Made by a program: the position numbers and the translations under genes
Shown here: positions 55,655 through 63,135 of the stretch, piece after piece
How the letters are laid out: each line of letters starts with the position of its first letter
Position numbering within the stretch: the stretch's first letter is position 1
Notes under the pieces: generated by a model
Databases searched by the model: none
Seen by the model: only the letters and a program-made list of their open reading frames with translations
Told to the model about the DNA's origin: nothing
Source of the DNA: Actinernus sp. WN-2022
Taxonomy: Eukaryota; Cnidaria; Anthozoa; Actiniaria; Actinernidae
NCBI GenBank assembly: GCA_030867875.1
Contig: JAOWCC010000273.1
Location: 1 to 64,000 of the forward strand
Length of the DNA stretch: 64,000 nt
Reading direction: 5' to 3'

Positions 55655-57346
55655 ATGAGGAGGTCCGGAGGTCTTTTCAGTTACCATTACGAAGGGAAAG
55701 ACGAAGAGGAAGAGTTCCCAACACCGAATGCCAATGTACGGTCAAAGGCTGAGAATCAAGCTAGGAGAGAGAATCAAGCTCGGATAGATAGAAAAGATGT
55801 GGAAAGTAGAGAGGTTGCAACCTTGAATGCCAATCTGTTGGTGAAGTTCAAGAAAAGATATCCACATGCAGATCTTCACAAGTTCTATGTCTCTACGGAA
55901 GTGAACGGTCCAGGCAAATATTCGACGAGTATTTGGTTTCGAGATGGAGATTCTAGCTATGTCATTTACGGCAATGATGTCTCAAAGTTACCTGCAGTCA
56001 CTCAAAGACGCATCGATGACGCATTGTGGGATGTGCATAAAGGTTTCCCATCTACGTTGACCCTAGATAGAAGTGCGAAATATCCTATTACAGCAGTTCC
56101 TCCTACTGGACCGGCACAAGATATCGATCTCACTAATCTATGGATATATGCCACCTCAAAGAATAGGTTCAAAGCAGGCGTTCGAAACATATTCAAGGAG
56201 ACCGTCGTAAAGCATATGACAGCAAATGAGTCCTACCATTGGTTACATGGTCCGGATTTCAAATATTGGCCTCAACAATTGAATTTCGCAACGTGGTGTG
56301 CGACTTCTGGATGTGGAGTGTCATTGTTTGATCCTATTTTCAAAACGTATCCACCAGTCGTTCAGGGGTTCCTACGATTTCACGTTTATTTCACAATACG
56401 AAGAATTCTGCATGAACTTGGTGGTGCCAATGGAGTTCCTTTACCTGGTAACTCTCATTTCAAGCAAATGGATAACCTCTATAACAAAGCAGCTCTTGAG
56501 AAATTGTGCATTGAATTTGGTATATCTCGAACACCAGATTTCCCACCAGACTTCCGATGGCACGGAGGTAGGAATCACGGATTAGGAGACGTATTCCTTT
56601 TGTATGGTGATGGCTACAAGAACGTCCACGTAATCCGAAGCTACGACAAGGAAGCAGACACATGGCCCAACCACAATAACTTATTTGCAGACGAGAAAGG
56701 CAGTGTGGACAAGGGCGATCTAGTATCCTTTATTCGGAACGACGAACACGAAGGAAAGCAATACAATTGGTTTACGCCACCAATCGGAAAGGGTTTGACA
56801 GATGCTGGATTGGGTAGGTTGAATAGATCTGTCGAGGCTTTTGGACATTGCATGCTTGGTGCTCAAGCCGACTTGAACGGATCCATCATAGATAGCCATA
56901 ACGTCAAAGAAAAGTTTAAGAGCTTAGTCGAAGACGCTATTCTCGAAAACGACTTAGTGGTGAGCTACAAAAACTATCTTACCGCTATAAAATCAACGCA
57001 TAAGAGGCTCGATCTAGCAATAGCTGTAGGCGTGCGATTATTGCCAAGCGATCTAGTGTACTATCTTGGTAAGAAAGATGGCTATAAGAATCCAATCCCG
57101 AAAGCTACGAAAGATATGGTGCTAGGCACTAACGACATCAATGCAGAAGGCAAAGGACATTCACCTCTTCCTATGAAAGGCCCACCAGATAAGAAATTGG
57201 TGCAGCCTCTCGAGACGCACAAGAAACAAGTTCCTGTACCAAAGGCAAAGGCAAAGGCAAAGGCAAAGGCTGGCTCACAACATGAGATTAATCTCGCAGT
57301 GACATCCATTGCCGCAGCTGGAATTGCATGGATGTTGTTTCGTTAA
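55655..57346 (+). CDS. Conserved Polinton protein, 563 aa, C-terminal membrane anchor
   Basis: This is a 563-residue protein. A charged, helical N-terminus (about 25-55, repeated AENQARRENQAR) is followed by a large globular region. It has recognisable segments FLRFHVYFTIRRILHELGG and DFRWHGGRNHGLGDVFL (about 250-325), and GLGRLNRSVEAFGHCMLGAQ (about 395-415). A KAKAKAKAKA tract encoded by a hexanucleotide repeat precedes a C-terminal hydrophobic helix (VTSIAAAGIAWMLF). I recall homologues among uncharacterised proteins of cnidarian Polintons, and function is unknown. A virion or packaging role is plausible because it lies among structural genes. Its stop overlaps that of the convergent gene by 4 bp (TTAA). 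No protease triad of the adenovirus type was found. Confidence 0.6.
   Translation: MRRSGGLFSYHYEGKDEEEEFPTPNANVRSKAENQARRENQARIDRKDVESREVATLNANLLVKFKKRYPHADLHKFYVSTEVNGPGKYSTSIWFRDGDSSYVIYGNDVSKLPAVTQRRIDDALWDVHKGFPSTLTLDRSAKYPITAVPPTGPAQDIDLTNLWIYATSKNRFKAGVRNIFKETVVKHMTANESYHWLHGPDFKYWPQQLNFATWCATSGCGVSLFDPIFKTYPPVVQGFLRFHVYFTIRRILHELGGANGVPLPGNSHFKQMDNLYNKAALEKLCIEFGISRTPDFPPDFRWHGGRNHGLGDVFLLYGDGYKNVHVIRSYDKEADTWPNHNNLFADEKGSVDKGDLVSFIRNDEHEGKQYNWFTPPIGKGLTDAGLGRLNRSVEAFGHCMLGAQADLNGSIIDSHNVKEKFKSLVEDAILENDLVVSYKNYLTAIKSTHKRLDLAIAVGVRLLPSDLVYYLGKKDGYKNPIPKATKDMVLGTNDINAEGKGHSPLPMKGPPDKKLVQPLETHKKQVPVPKAKAKAKAKAGSQHEINLAVTSIAAAGIAWMLFR
57239..57270 (+). repeat. GGCAAA hexanucleotide microsatellite in coding sequence
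   Basis: Five near-perfect AAAGGC units encode alternating Lys-Ala just before the C-terminal membrane helix of the 563-aa protein. The unit is a multiple of three, so copy changes would alter linker length without breaking the frame. Confidence 0.8.
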
Positions 57347-58419
57347 CGTCGTTTGTATTGCTCTATCGTGATCACCACTATTGCTACGATGAATAACCAA
57401 ACGTTCTGTGCTAGTACTCCCAGAGCTTTACCAGCCATAGTAAATATGAAACTCGCAATCGATCCAATCATTCCAGGTAGGATCTGTCCAAGTTTCTTTC
57501 CCATTTCTTTCAACAACCCCCCAGTCGTTTGCAATCCCTTCTTTACTGCATCTGCTGCTTTATCAATACCAGTCTTTATTGGTTTCGGTACGGATTTCGA
57601 CAACAGGGAAACTATCGTACTAACGATAGCGCCAATAGAAGTTACTACTGCAAGAACGGTCATTCCATGCTTTCTGAAAATGTATTTGATCCTTTCACGT
57701 AGCGACATACGTTTTAGTATGGCTTCTTCTTGACGTTCGAGTAATTCTATTTCGTTATGGATGTGTATTTTCTCTTCCTTAGCCGCTTCCTTCTGGTCCT
57801 CAGTTGACGTTAGATCTTGAAGTATACTATCTTCCATTTCGAGATGTTCAATGGCCTTTTCTTGACCTTGGAGGACTTGTTCTGCTCTTTCTGCATCCGT
57901 AGGGCCTAGGGCAAATTTGAGATCCTTACCCATACTTTGGTATCTTTCACCCTTCACTGTGGTCAAAGGTATGGGCTTCTCTTTACTTCCAAGTGCGTGA
58001 AGGTAGATTCTACCCCGTTCCTTATCGGCATCCCATACTTTAGTTATCTCAAGGTCTCCACGAATCCCTACATCCGCATAGTGTTCCCATACAGCATCGA
58101 ATAACATTTGTTTCGTTCTATCCGATATGCCTGTTTCGAAGAATACGTGGCGATCGCTAAATTTAGGCCGTTCGATTCTATCCTCATCCAGCAATTCACT
58201 AAGCTCTCCATCTGTCAATGACGTTTCCTGATACTTCGGTCGAGCACCTTCTTCATTATAATTGCGTCTAGTTTTCAGGTTGAGTGATTCACTAGGATCC
58301 ACATTCGTAGAGTCTGACGCCAATTTCCGTGTTTCTTCATTGACAGTATCATCGTTGTCGTAGTCTCTTCCTCTTTCAGCTTCATCAGTTCTTTCATCAT
58401 ACCTACCCTCAGAGGCCAT
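57343..58419 (-). CDS. Polinton membrane-anchored structural-type protein, 358 aa
   Basis: I place the start at 58419 (MASEGRYDERTDEAERG), because it leaves an exact 34-bp promoter dyad to the divergent gene; an upstream ATG at 58479 would run into that gene. Residues 1-200 are highly charged. About 190-240 is a glutamate-rich coiled-coil-like region (EKAIEHLEMEDSIL, IHNEIELLERQEEAIL). The C-terminal third has hydrophobic helices (GMTVLAVVTSIGAIVSTIVSLL, and near the end FIVAIVVITIEQYKRR), separated by an amphipathic stretch AADAVKKGLQTTGGLL. The overall form suggests a virion membrane or capsid-cementing protein, but no named family was recognised. It converges on the 563-aa gene with a 4-bp overlap of stops. 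Confidence 0.55.
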   Translation of the reverse strand: MASEGRYDERTDEAERGRDYDNDDTVNEETRKLASDSTNVDPSESLNLKTRRNYNEEGARPKYQETSLTDGELSELLDEDRIERPKFSDRHVFFETGISDRTKQMLFDAVWEHYADVGIRGDLEITKVWDADKERGRIYLHALGSKEKPIPLTTVKGERYQSMGKDLKFALGPTDAERAEQVLQGQEKAIEHLEMEDSILQDLTSTEDQKEAAKEEKIHIHNEIELLERQEEAILKRMSLRERIKYIFRKHGMTVLAVVTSIGAIVSTIVSLLSKSVPKPIKTGIDKAADAVKKGLQTTGGLLKEMGKKLGQILPGMIGSIASFIFTMAGKALGVLAQNVWLFIVAIVVITIEQYKRR

Positions 58420-58453
58420 GTTAAACATAATTATATATATAGTTATATTCAAC
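58420..58453. promoter_or_regulatory. Bidirectional promoter dyad (GTTAAAC...ATTCAAC)
   Basis: This 34-bp interval between divergent ATGs is bounded by GTTAAAC and ATTCAAC, imperfect inverted repeats, and is filled with TTATATATATAGTTATA. Both genes have the box 33 bp before their ATG. The layout repeats that at 55619-55654. Confidence 0.65.
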
Positions 58454-59689
58454 ATGATCTCATCGAAGTTGGATCCCACACAAGTACGAAGAGAGCCTCA
58501 TGCACTCAAGGCTCCACGAGACTTGTATAGGAAAACTTTCACTCGATCATCTGCCAATCCAGGTGAGACTCTATACGTAGAAGTTCCAAAGCTAGCAGAA
58601 GATGTAGTACTAGTACCGGGCAGCTTAGCGCTATTGGGCGACATCGTACTATCTGGTGGACATGCGAATAACAGAGTCGTTTCGAACGTTGGACGCTGTT
58701 TGGTCATGCGTAGAATCTGTAGGATGGGAGCTGAAACAGTAGAAGACCTTGTCAGGCCAGACCTCCTACAAACATACTCCGATATATACCTATCTACGCA
58801 GGAGAGAGAGTCTAGAATACAACAAGGCATTCAATCAGAGAACTTGAATAAGCTACGCTCGAAAGCTGGTGACGCAAGTACTTCATCTGCTGCAGACAAC
58901 GCACTCCTAACTGCATGTGGTTCAAAGTATAGGATTCCATTAGATGTTGACATTCTGACACAACATGGAGTTCTATATCCACATGCCTTAGAAAGTACGA
59001 TTACATTCGAGTTGACTCTAGCGTCTGCCAACGAGGTTGTAATTGGATCGGATACGACGAAGATAGGTACGTACCAACTTACCAACATCCAACTAGAATA
59101 CGAAGCAATCAGGAACGAAACGCTGGCTAGTAATGCACTTCACAAATATGAAATAGGTGCTGCATTCCTATACAACTACGCTGTTCACTTCAAGACAGTA
59201 GATATCGCTAAAACCTCTGATACTTTGATATCTCAAAACGTTAATGTTCCACGACGATCCTTTGCTGGACTACTTCTACTATTCATAGATCCACCTACCA
59301 TTGGCACGCGAGATAGTGAAGCATTCTCGAATCCAGATATCTTGAAGGTAGAAGTAGATGTCAATGGGATTCCCAACAGACTCTTTCCAAGCGGCATGCT
59401 TCCCCTAGATTTCTGGGAGGCTGCAAGAAGCTGGTTTGGTACACCCAATACTTCTATGACTCCAAAGAAGTTCTTTGAAAATAGATTCTCTATTCTAATC
59501 GATTGTCGCACAGCAAAAGATTCCACCGTTCATGGTGATGGCTTGGCACAAACCGGCAGTGGAAAGGACATCGACATTCGCATACATAGAACTGCTAAGG
59601 GAAGTGGAAATGTGAAAATGCACATCTATGTCCTTGCGGATGCTCAGGTCACGATATTGAACAGATCTCTGCAGAGTATATTATACTGA
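58454..59689 (+). CDS. Candidate major capsid protein (double jelly roll)
   Basis: This is a 411-residue protein read from ATG 58454 (MISSKLDPTQ). An upstream start would overlap the promoter dyad. It is mostly beta with loops and no membrane segments. Signature-like segments are QLTNIQLEYEAIRNETLA (about 205-225), VNVPRRSFAGLLLLFI (about 268-283), LFPSGMLPLDFWEAARSWFG and NRFSILIDCRTAKDSTVHG. A final RTAKGSGNVKMHIYVLADAQ strand pair ends the protein. This order matches what I recall of cnidarian Polinton major capsid proteins. The position directly before the packaging ATPase, with a one-base overlap (TGATG), supports it. It would form pseudo-hexameric capsomers. It is somewhat short for the family. 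A structure prediction would settle it. Confidence 0.65.
   Translation: MISSKLDPTQVRREPHALKAPRDLYRKTFTRSSANPGETLYVEVPKLAEDVVLVPGSLALLGDIVLSGGHANNRVVSNVGRCLVMRRICRMGAETVEDLVRPDLLQTYSDIYLSTQERESRIQQGIQSENLNKLRSKAGDASTSSAADNALLTACGSKYRIPLDVDILTQHGVLYPHALESTITFELTLASANEVVIGSDTTKIGTYQLTNIQLEYEAIRNETLASNALHKYEIGAAFLYNYAVHFKTVDIAKTSDTLISQNVNVPRRSFAGLLLLFIDPPTIGTRDSEAFSNPDILKVEVDVNGIPNRLFPSGMLPLDFWEAARSWFGTPNTSMTPKKFFENRFSILIDCRTAKDSTVHGDGLAQTGSGKDIDIRIHRTAKGSGNVKMHIYVLADAQVTILNRSLQSILY
59657..59688 (+). promoter_or_regulatory. TTGAAC/TATA motif before the ATPase gene
   Basis: TTGAAC begins at 59657, 32 bp before the ATG, and TATATTATA spans 59677-59685. Both lie within the last codons of the capsid gene, so an internal promoter is likely even though the genes overlap. 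Confidence 0.45.
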
Positions 59690-60309
59690 TGGATTCTCTC
59701 GTAGAGCACGTGCCGTTCAATGCACTCATAGTCGGTCCAACGAATTGTGGGAAGACTGCGTTTCTCATAGAACAACTTCGTGGAGCATTTCGTGGTAAGT
59801 TCGATTACATAGTACTGATTTGTCCTACGTATGCCCACAACAAAACTTATCGTGGATTTGCAAATCGAGATCCTCGTTTCTTCGTCATATCACCACCGCA
59901 GGATGCCATCGATGCTACTTTGAGTATTTGCGCAACATTTTGGTCAGGTACCAATACTCTATTGATTCTTGACGATTGCGCCGCATCGAAGGACGTAAAG
60001 AAACGAACTGACAAGCTAGTGGACTTAGCCTTTTCTGCACGACATATAGGGATTTCCGTTTGGGTGCTGTCCCAACAACTAACGAGCATATGTAAACCCT
60101 TCCGTGAGAACGTAGCTATCGTAGTAGCGTTCCATACAGCATCGGCCGTAGATGGTAAAAAGATATTTGAGGATTATGGAGGCTCTCAAGAATGTAAAGA
60201 GTTACGAATGATACTTGGATCCCATAAGTTCGCTCGCATGTGCTTCTGTCTCCGTCATCCTTTCGAGGTAGTGTTAGAGCTCCCAGCATCTATAACATAT
60301 TATGACTGA
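59689..60309 (+). CDS. A32-like genome-packaging ATPase
   Basis: This is a 206-residue FtsK/HerA-superfamily ATPase. Walker A is GPTNCGKT (16-23), Walker B is LLILDD (91-96), and a sensor-like VLSQQLTS segment lies near 125. The segment FDYIVLICPTYAHNKTYRGF between them is typical of A32-like ATPases of Polintons, virophages and large DNA viruses. It pumps DNA into preformed capsids using ATP. The ATG overlaps the previous stop by one base (TGATG), and the C-terminus overlaps the next ATG by 8 bp, so it is part of one morphogenesis block. All key motifs are intact. Confidence 0.88.
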   Translation: MDSLVEHVPFNALIVGPTNCGKTAFLIEQLRGAFRGKFDYIVLICPTYAHNKTYRGFANRDPRFFVISPPQDAIDATLSICATFWSGTNTLLILDDCAASKDVKKRTDKLVDLAFSARHIGISVWVLSQQLTSICKPFRENVAIVVAFHTASAVDGKKIFEDYGGSQECKELRMILGSHKFARMCFCLRHPFEVVLELPASITYYD

Positions 60310-60853
60310 TAAGGAAATACTCGAGATATTCGGTGAGGACGTAACAGGTCCACCACCAACCGATCTAGACGTTACGTCAGACAATCGTGAATCACTTTCG
60401 ATCTTAGCCGCAACAGGCGTAACGAAAGAATACTTAGGTAAGAACTTTTCTCTAGGAGACATCTCTAGACTTCCTGAGAAAGAAGTAGACAAGTTGCATA
60501 GGAGGTATCAGGCCGTTCTAGCTAAGCAAGTAACGAAAGGCTTAGTCGACGGTGTGACACGTCTAGCTACCCGCCTAGTTGCCTACCTAGTACCAATAGA
60601 TTCTCAAGAAGCCCTGATCAAGGACCTACAAGAAGACCCTCTAGTCCGCAACGAAATCAGTGCTGCGACTGGCCTACTATCGCTCAAAGCCGGTCGCCTT
60701 GTAGCTCTAGCTAGCGTCCTATTCCACATATCTGGTCACGTAGTCATTCCTGGTACAACTGTTGAACCTTCACATATACCTACTATATCGAAGCAAGATG
60801 GAAGGACAGACGGATCAGATAACTGCGAATCCTCCGACGACTGCACCAACTAA
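60302..60853 (+). CDS. Conserved Polinton protein of unknown function, 183 aa
   Basis: The first 60 residues are acidic. Residues about 65-145 form the conserved core, with LHRRYQAVLAKQVTKGLVDG, then VAYLVPID and a helical end LLSLKAGRLVALASVLFHI. The tail is Ser/Asp/Asn-rich and overlaps the next gene by 56 bp. I recall similar cores in cnidarian Polinton proteins, but no function is known. The ATG sits 8 bp inside the ATPase gene. A TATAAC lies just upstream of it, but the TTGAA box is poor (TTAGA at -28). Confidence 0.55.
   Translation: MTDKEILEIFGEDVTGPPPTDLDVTSDNRESLSILAATGVTKEYLGKNFSLGDISRLPEKEVDKLHRRYQAVLAKQVTKGLVDGVTRLATRLVAYLVPIDSQEALIKDLQEDPLVRNEISAATGLLSLKAGRLVALASVLFHISGHVVIPGTTVEPSHIPTISKQDGRTDGSDNCESSDDCTN
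60761..60797 (+). promoter_or_regulatory. TTGAAC/TATA motif before the 116-aa gene
   Basis: GTTGAAC at 60761-60767 and TATAT at 60784-60788 precede the ATG at 60798. The TTGAA is 36 bp from the start. The motif lies in the overlapping end of the upstream gene. Confidence 0.45.
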
Positions 60854-61148
60854 GATAAAAAAACCAAAGCGCGTCGCAGCTGGAAAAGCACTAGCGTTAA
60901 GCAACAAACTCGCTAAAGAAGCTCAAAAGAGAGAGTTGATGCGCGAAAGCGAATCATGTAAAGAAGTCGACGTAGAGAAAGGTCGGTTCGAAAGCCTGAC
61001 TATCCTCGCAGTCATTGGTACTGGCGCTACATTGTTTGGCACGTACTTTGCGTACAAGAAGTATGTAGATGGTAATAAGCGTGTTGCCACCGTTAGCACG
61101 ACACAACCTGCAGCTCCGGCAAAGCCAACGGCACTAGACATGGAGTAA
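60798..61148 (+). CDS. Small single-pass membrane protein, 116 aa
   Basis: The start is set at ATG 60798 (MEGQTDQI). The N-terminus is Pro/Thr-rich, then basic and alanine-rich (KKPKRVAAGKALALSNKLAK). One membrane segment follows (LTILAVIGTGATLFGTYFAY, about 70-90), and the tail is Ala/Pro/Thr-rich. Similar small membrane proteins with a KRVAAGKALA motif occur in other Polintons as I recall. A role in the virion or assembly is inferred from the neighbouring genes. Confidence 0.55.
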   Translation: MEGQTDQITANPPTTAPTKIKKPKRVAAGKALALSNKLAKEAQKRELMRESESCKEVDVEKGRFESLTILAVIGTGATLFGTYFAYKKYVDGNKRVATVSTTQPAAPAKPTALDME

Positions 61149-61185
61149 CACTTAAAGACTCGAGATCATAGTAGTATATATCTAG

Positions 61186-61410
61186 ATGGAGAAGGAATTG
61201 ACGAAGACGGCAACCGATGCAGTCAAAATCGTTGGACTCGCTGCTGGTATTGGGTGGATCGTAAAAAAGACTACCAAGGAATCTATGCTTAGCGATCCTT
61301 CTTCTTCCCTAGCGAATTACGCAAAGTGGACTGCCGTGATACTTGGTAGCTTATACGCAAAGGAATATCTTGAGAAACAACTTGAGAAAGAAAGAAAAGC
61401 CCAAACCTAA
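61186..61410 (+). CDS. Small membrane protein, 74 aa
   Basis: This 74-residue protein has two short hydrophobic stretches (VKIVGLAAGIGWIV, about 14-27, and AVILGSLYAKEYL, about 50-62) and a charged C-terminus (EKQLEKERKAQT). The ATG follows a TAGTATATATCTAG tract, with TTAAAG 33 bp upstream, which fits the promoter pattern of the block. The family was not recognised. Open frame, spacing and composition all support a real gene. Confidence 0.5.
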   Translation: MEKELTKTATDAVKIVGLAAGIGWIVKKTTKESMLSDPSSSLANYAKWTAVILGSLYAKEYLEKQLEKERKAQT

Positions 61411-61438
61411 ATCTTGAGAAACAAAAGATCATACCATA

Positions 61439-61867
61439 ATGGCGGCAGCAATTGGAATGGCCCTCCTCGGGGCTATATTGAATGCAACGGCATTTACTGG
61501 TGGTGGCATACTAGCTAGAATGCTTGGAAAAGATGGTGATGTAGATGCAGAACGAGAGAGACACGATAGGGCCACCGAAAAACTAGAACGTGAAATGAAA
61601 GCGTATAGAATCAAACGTCAAAGCTTATATGACTATGCACAAGAGCAGGAAGGTCTTGAACGCAAAGCACACAACGATCAAAGAGATACCAACGAAGCCT
61701 TAGTGCGATCCGATAAGTTACGTAAGGCGCTTAAACGTCTCAAAGAGATGAAAGAACCCCGCTTATCTGACTACTACAAACCCTCAAACAATCAGAAGAC
61801 TGGTGAGTTGCTCTACGTTGGGGGTGGAATGCTAGGCGTTGGATACACTATTAGTAAATGGATATAG
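61439..61867 (+). CDS. Conserved Polinton protein with terminal hydrophobic segments, 142 aa
   Basis: An N-terminal hydrophobic segment (MAAAIGMALLGAILNATAF) is followed by GGGILARMLGKDGD. A long charged helix with ERERHDRATEKLEREMKA comes next, and a glycine-rich end LLYVGGGMLGVGYTISKWI. This layout (hydrophobic start, ERxRHD motif, charged helix) matches an uncharacterised family I recall from cnidarian Polintons. It is the last gene of the rightward block, with a TTGAG 25 bp before the start. Confidence 0.6.
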   Translation: MAAAIGMALLGAILNATAFTGGGILARMLGKDGDVDAERERHDRATEKLEREMKAYRIKRQSLYDYAQEQEGLERKAHNDQRDTNEALVRSDKLRKALKRLKEMKEPRLSDYYKPSNNQKTGELLYVGGGMLGVGYTISKWI

Positions 61868-61868
61868 A

Positions 61869-62010
61869 TACTACTAAGCTACTAGTAAGTTACCTAAGCT
61901 ACTAGTAAGTTACCCTAAGCTACTGGTGAGTTGCCCTAAGCTACTAGTAAGCTACTAGTAAGTTACCTAAGCTACTAGTAAGCTACTTAAGCTACTACTA
62001 AGCTACTACT
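61869..62010 (+). repeat. Short tandem repeat TAAGCTACTAGTAAGTTACC
   Basis: About seven imperfect 10-20 bp units of TAAGCTACTAGTAAG(TTACC) follow the stop of the 142-aa gene and end at the poly-A of hairpin 2. Internal CTACTAGTAG palindromes allow folding. It is non-coding. Confidence 0.8.
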
Positions 62011-62073
62011 AAAAAAAAAAAGGAAGAATGAAGAGGGTCACGCAACGACTTTCTTTATTCTTCCTTTTTTTTT
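62011..62073. terminator. A/T-flanked hairpin 2, inverted copy of hairpin 1
   Basis: GGAAGAATGAAGAGGG (62022-62037) pairs with CTTTCTTTATTCTTCC (62049-62064) around loop TCACGCAACGA, with poly-A before and poly-T after. Its reverse complement, including the loop, closely matches hairpin 1 at 53221-53290. It ends the rightward block and precedes the integrase promoter. Confidence 0.6.
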
Positions 62074-62078
62074 CATCT

Positions 62079-62106
62079 GTTGAAGGTTAGAATGTATAGA
62101 TGTATG
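62079..62106 (+). promoter_or_regulatory. TTGAA/TATAG promoter of integrase gene
   Basis: GTTGAAG at 62079-62085 and TATAG at 62095-62099 lie before ATG 62107. Spacing and sequence match the promoter at 53291-53320, which is why I prefer this ATG to those at 62092 and 62104. Confidence 0.55.
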
Positions 62107-63135
62107 ATGGATTCTAAACTTGCGAATATCTTCTATGGGCCTATGGGCTATTGGAAAGGTCACACTGCAATTGGCAAGCTATCGGTAGCAGCGAAAGCAT
62201 CAGAAGACGTGGCTAGGAGTTGGTTGGAAAAGCAATCTATGTGGCAAATATATCTACCACCACCAAAACACATTCCACGACCACATTGGACTGTATCGAA
62301 ACCAAATGAAGTCCACCAAGCTGATTTGATATTTCTACCACACGATCGACCTGGGCGTGGACGGAAGCTATACAAGTACGCATTGGTAGTAATCGACGTA
62401 GCTTCTCGATACAAAGAAGCCGAACCTTTGGCATCTAAAGATAGTGGTGAAGTTGCTGCGGCATTCGAACGAATCTATAAACGTAGTCCACTAGAATGGC
62501 CAAAGACATTGCAAGTAGATCCTGGTAGAGAATTCATGGGACGTATGTCTGAAACGCTAGAACTACATGGTACGAAAGTTCAACGAGGTGAGGCTGGTAA
62601 TCATAGAGCGCAAAGTTTTGTTGAAAGAGCAAATAGGACTCTAGCTGAGAGATTGTTTGGATATCAATATGCACAAGAGATGGTGCTTACTTCGGAAGGA
62701 TCAGATGAGCGTAGTAGAGAATGGGTAATTCGTTTACCAATGGTTATCAAAGCCATGAACAGTGAGGTGACTCGTTTGACTGGTAAAGAGCCTTCTAATT
62801 CTGTAATGGCGCAACAAGTAGATCTGAAGACTCCTACGTATTCGCGCACCGTTGGATTGAGAGAAGAGCGTCTACCATTCGACGTTCTAGTTCGATATCT
62901 TTATGCACCAGGAGAATTGGAAGGAGGTGAAAAACGTAGAGCTACTGATCCTGTGTGGAGTTTGCAGATATACACCATTTCGCGAAGTGTAGTATCTTCG
63001 GGACAGCCTGTGCTTTACTACCTTGCGAAGGAGAAGGACGCACCCAAACGTGGATTCGTTCGTGAAGAGCTACAAGTCGTTCCTAGGGATACAGAACTAC
63101 CACCAAAAGGAATTCTGTTTGTACCTAGACGCTAA
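62107..63135 (+). CDS. Polinton DDE integrase (rve type)
   Basis: This is a 342-residue retrovirus-type integrase. It inserts the element by strand transfer, giving 5-6 bp target duplications in this class. The catalytic core has Asp73 (VHQADLIFLP), Asp138 (LQVDPGREFMG) and Glu173 (SFVERANRTL), with 34 residues between the last two, as in D,D,E integrases. The C-terminal part (DPVWSLQIYTISRSVV ... KRGFVREELQVVP) has the SH3/chromo-like pattern of Polinton integrases. No N-terminal HHCC zinc finger is visible. The start at 62107 is set by promoter similarity to the transcription-factor gene. The stop overlaps that of the convergent polymerase by 4 bp (CTAA). All catalytic residues are present. 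Confidence 0.88.
   Translation: MDSKLANIFYGPMGYWKGHTAIGKLSVAAKASEDVARSWLEKQSMWQIYLPPPKHIPRPHWTVSKPNEVHQADLIFLPHDRPGRGRKLYKYALVVIDVASRYKEAEPLASKDSGEVAAAFERIYKRSPLEWPKTLQVDPGREFMGRMSETLELHGTKVQRGEAGNHRAQSFVERANRTLAERLFGYQYAQEMVLTSEGSDERSREWVIRLPMVIKAMNSEVTRLTGKEPSNSVMAQQVDLKTPTYSRTVGLREERLPFDVLVRYLYAPGELEGGEKRRATDPVWSLQIYTISRSVVSSGQPVLYYLAKEKDAPKRGFVREELQVVPRDTELPPKGILFVPRR

Noticed and set aside
55655..57346. The 563-aa protein as the adenovirus-type maturation protease
   Set aside because: No ordered His, Asp/Glu and Cys catalytic segments of that family could be seen, and it is far longer than such proteases.
57353..57733. Plus-strand 126-codon ORF opposite the membrane-anchored protein gene
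   Set aside because: It is antisense to a better-supported gene with its own promoter dyad.
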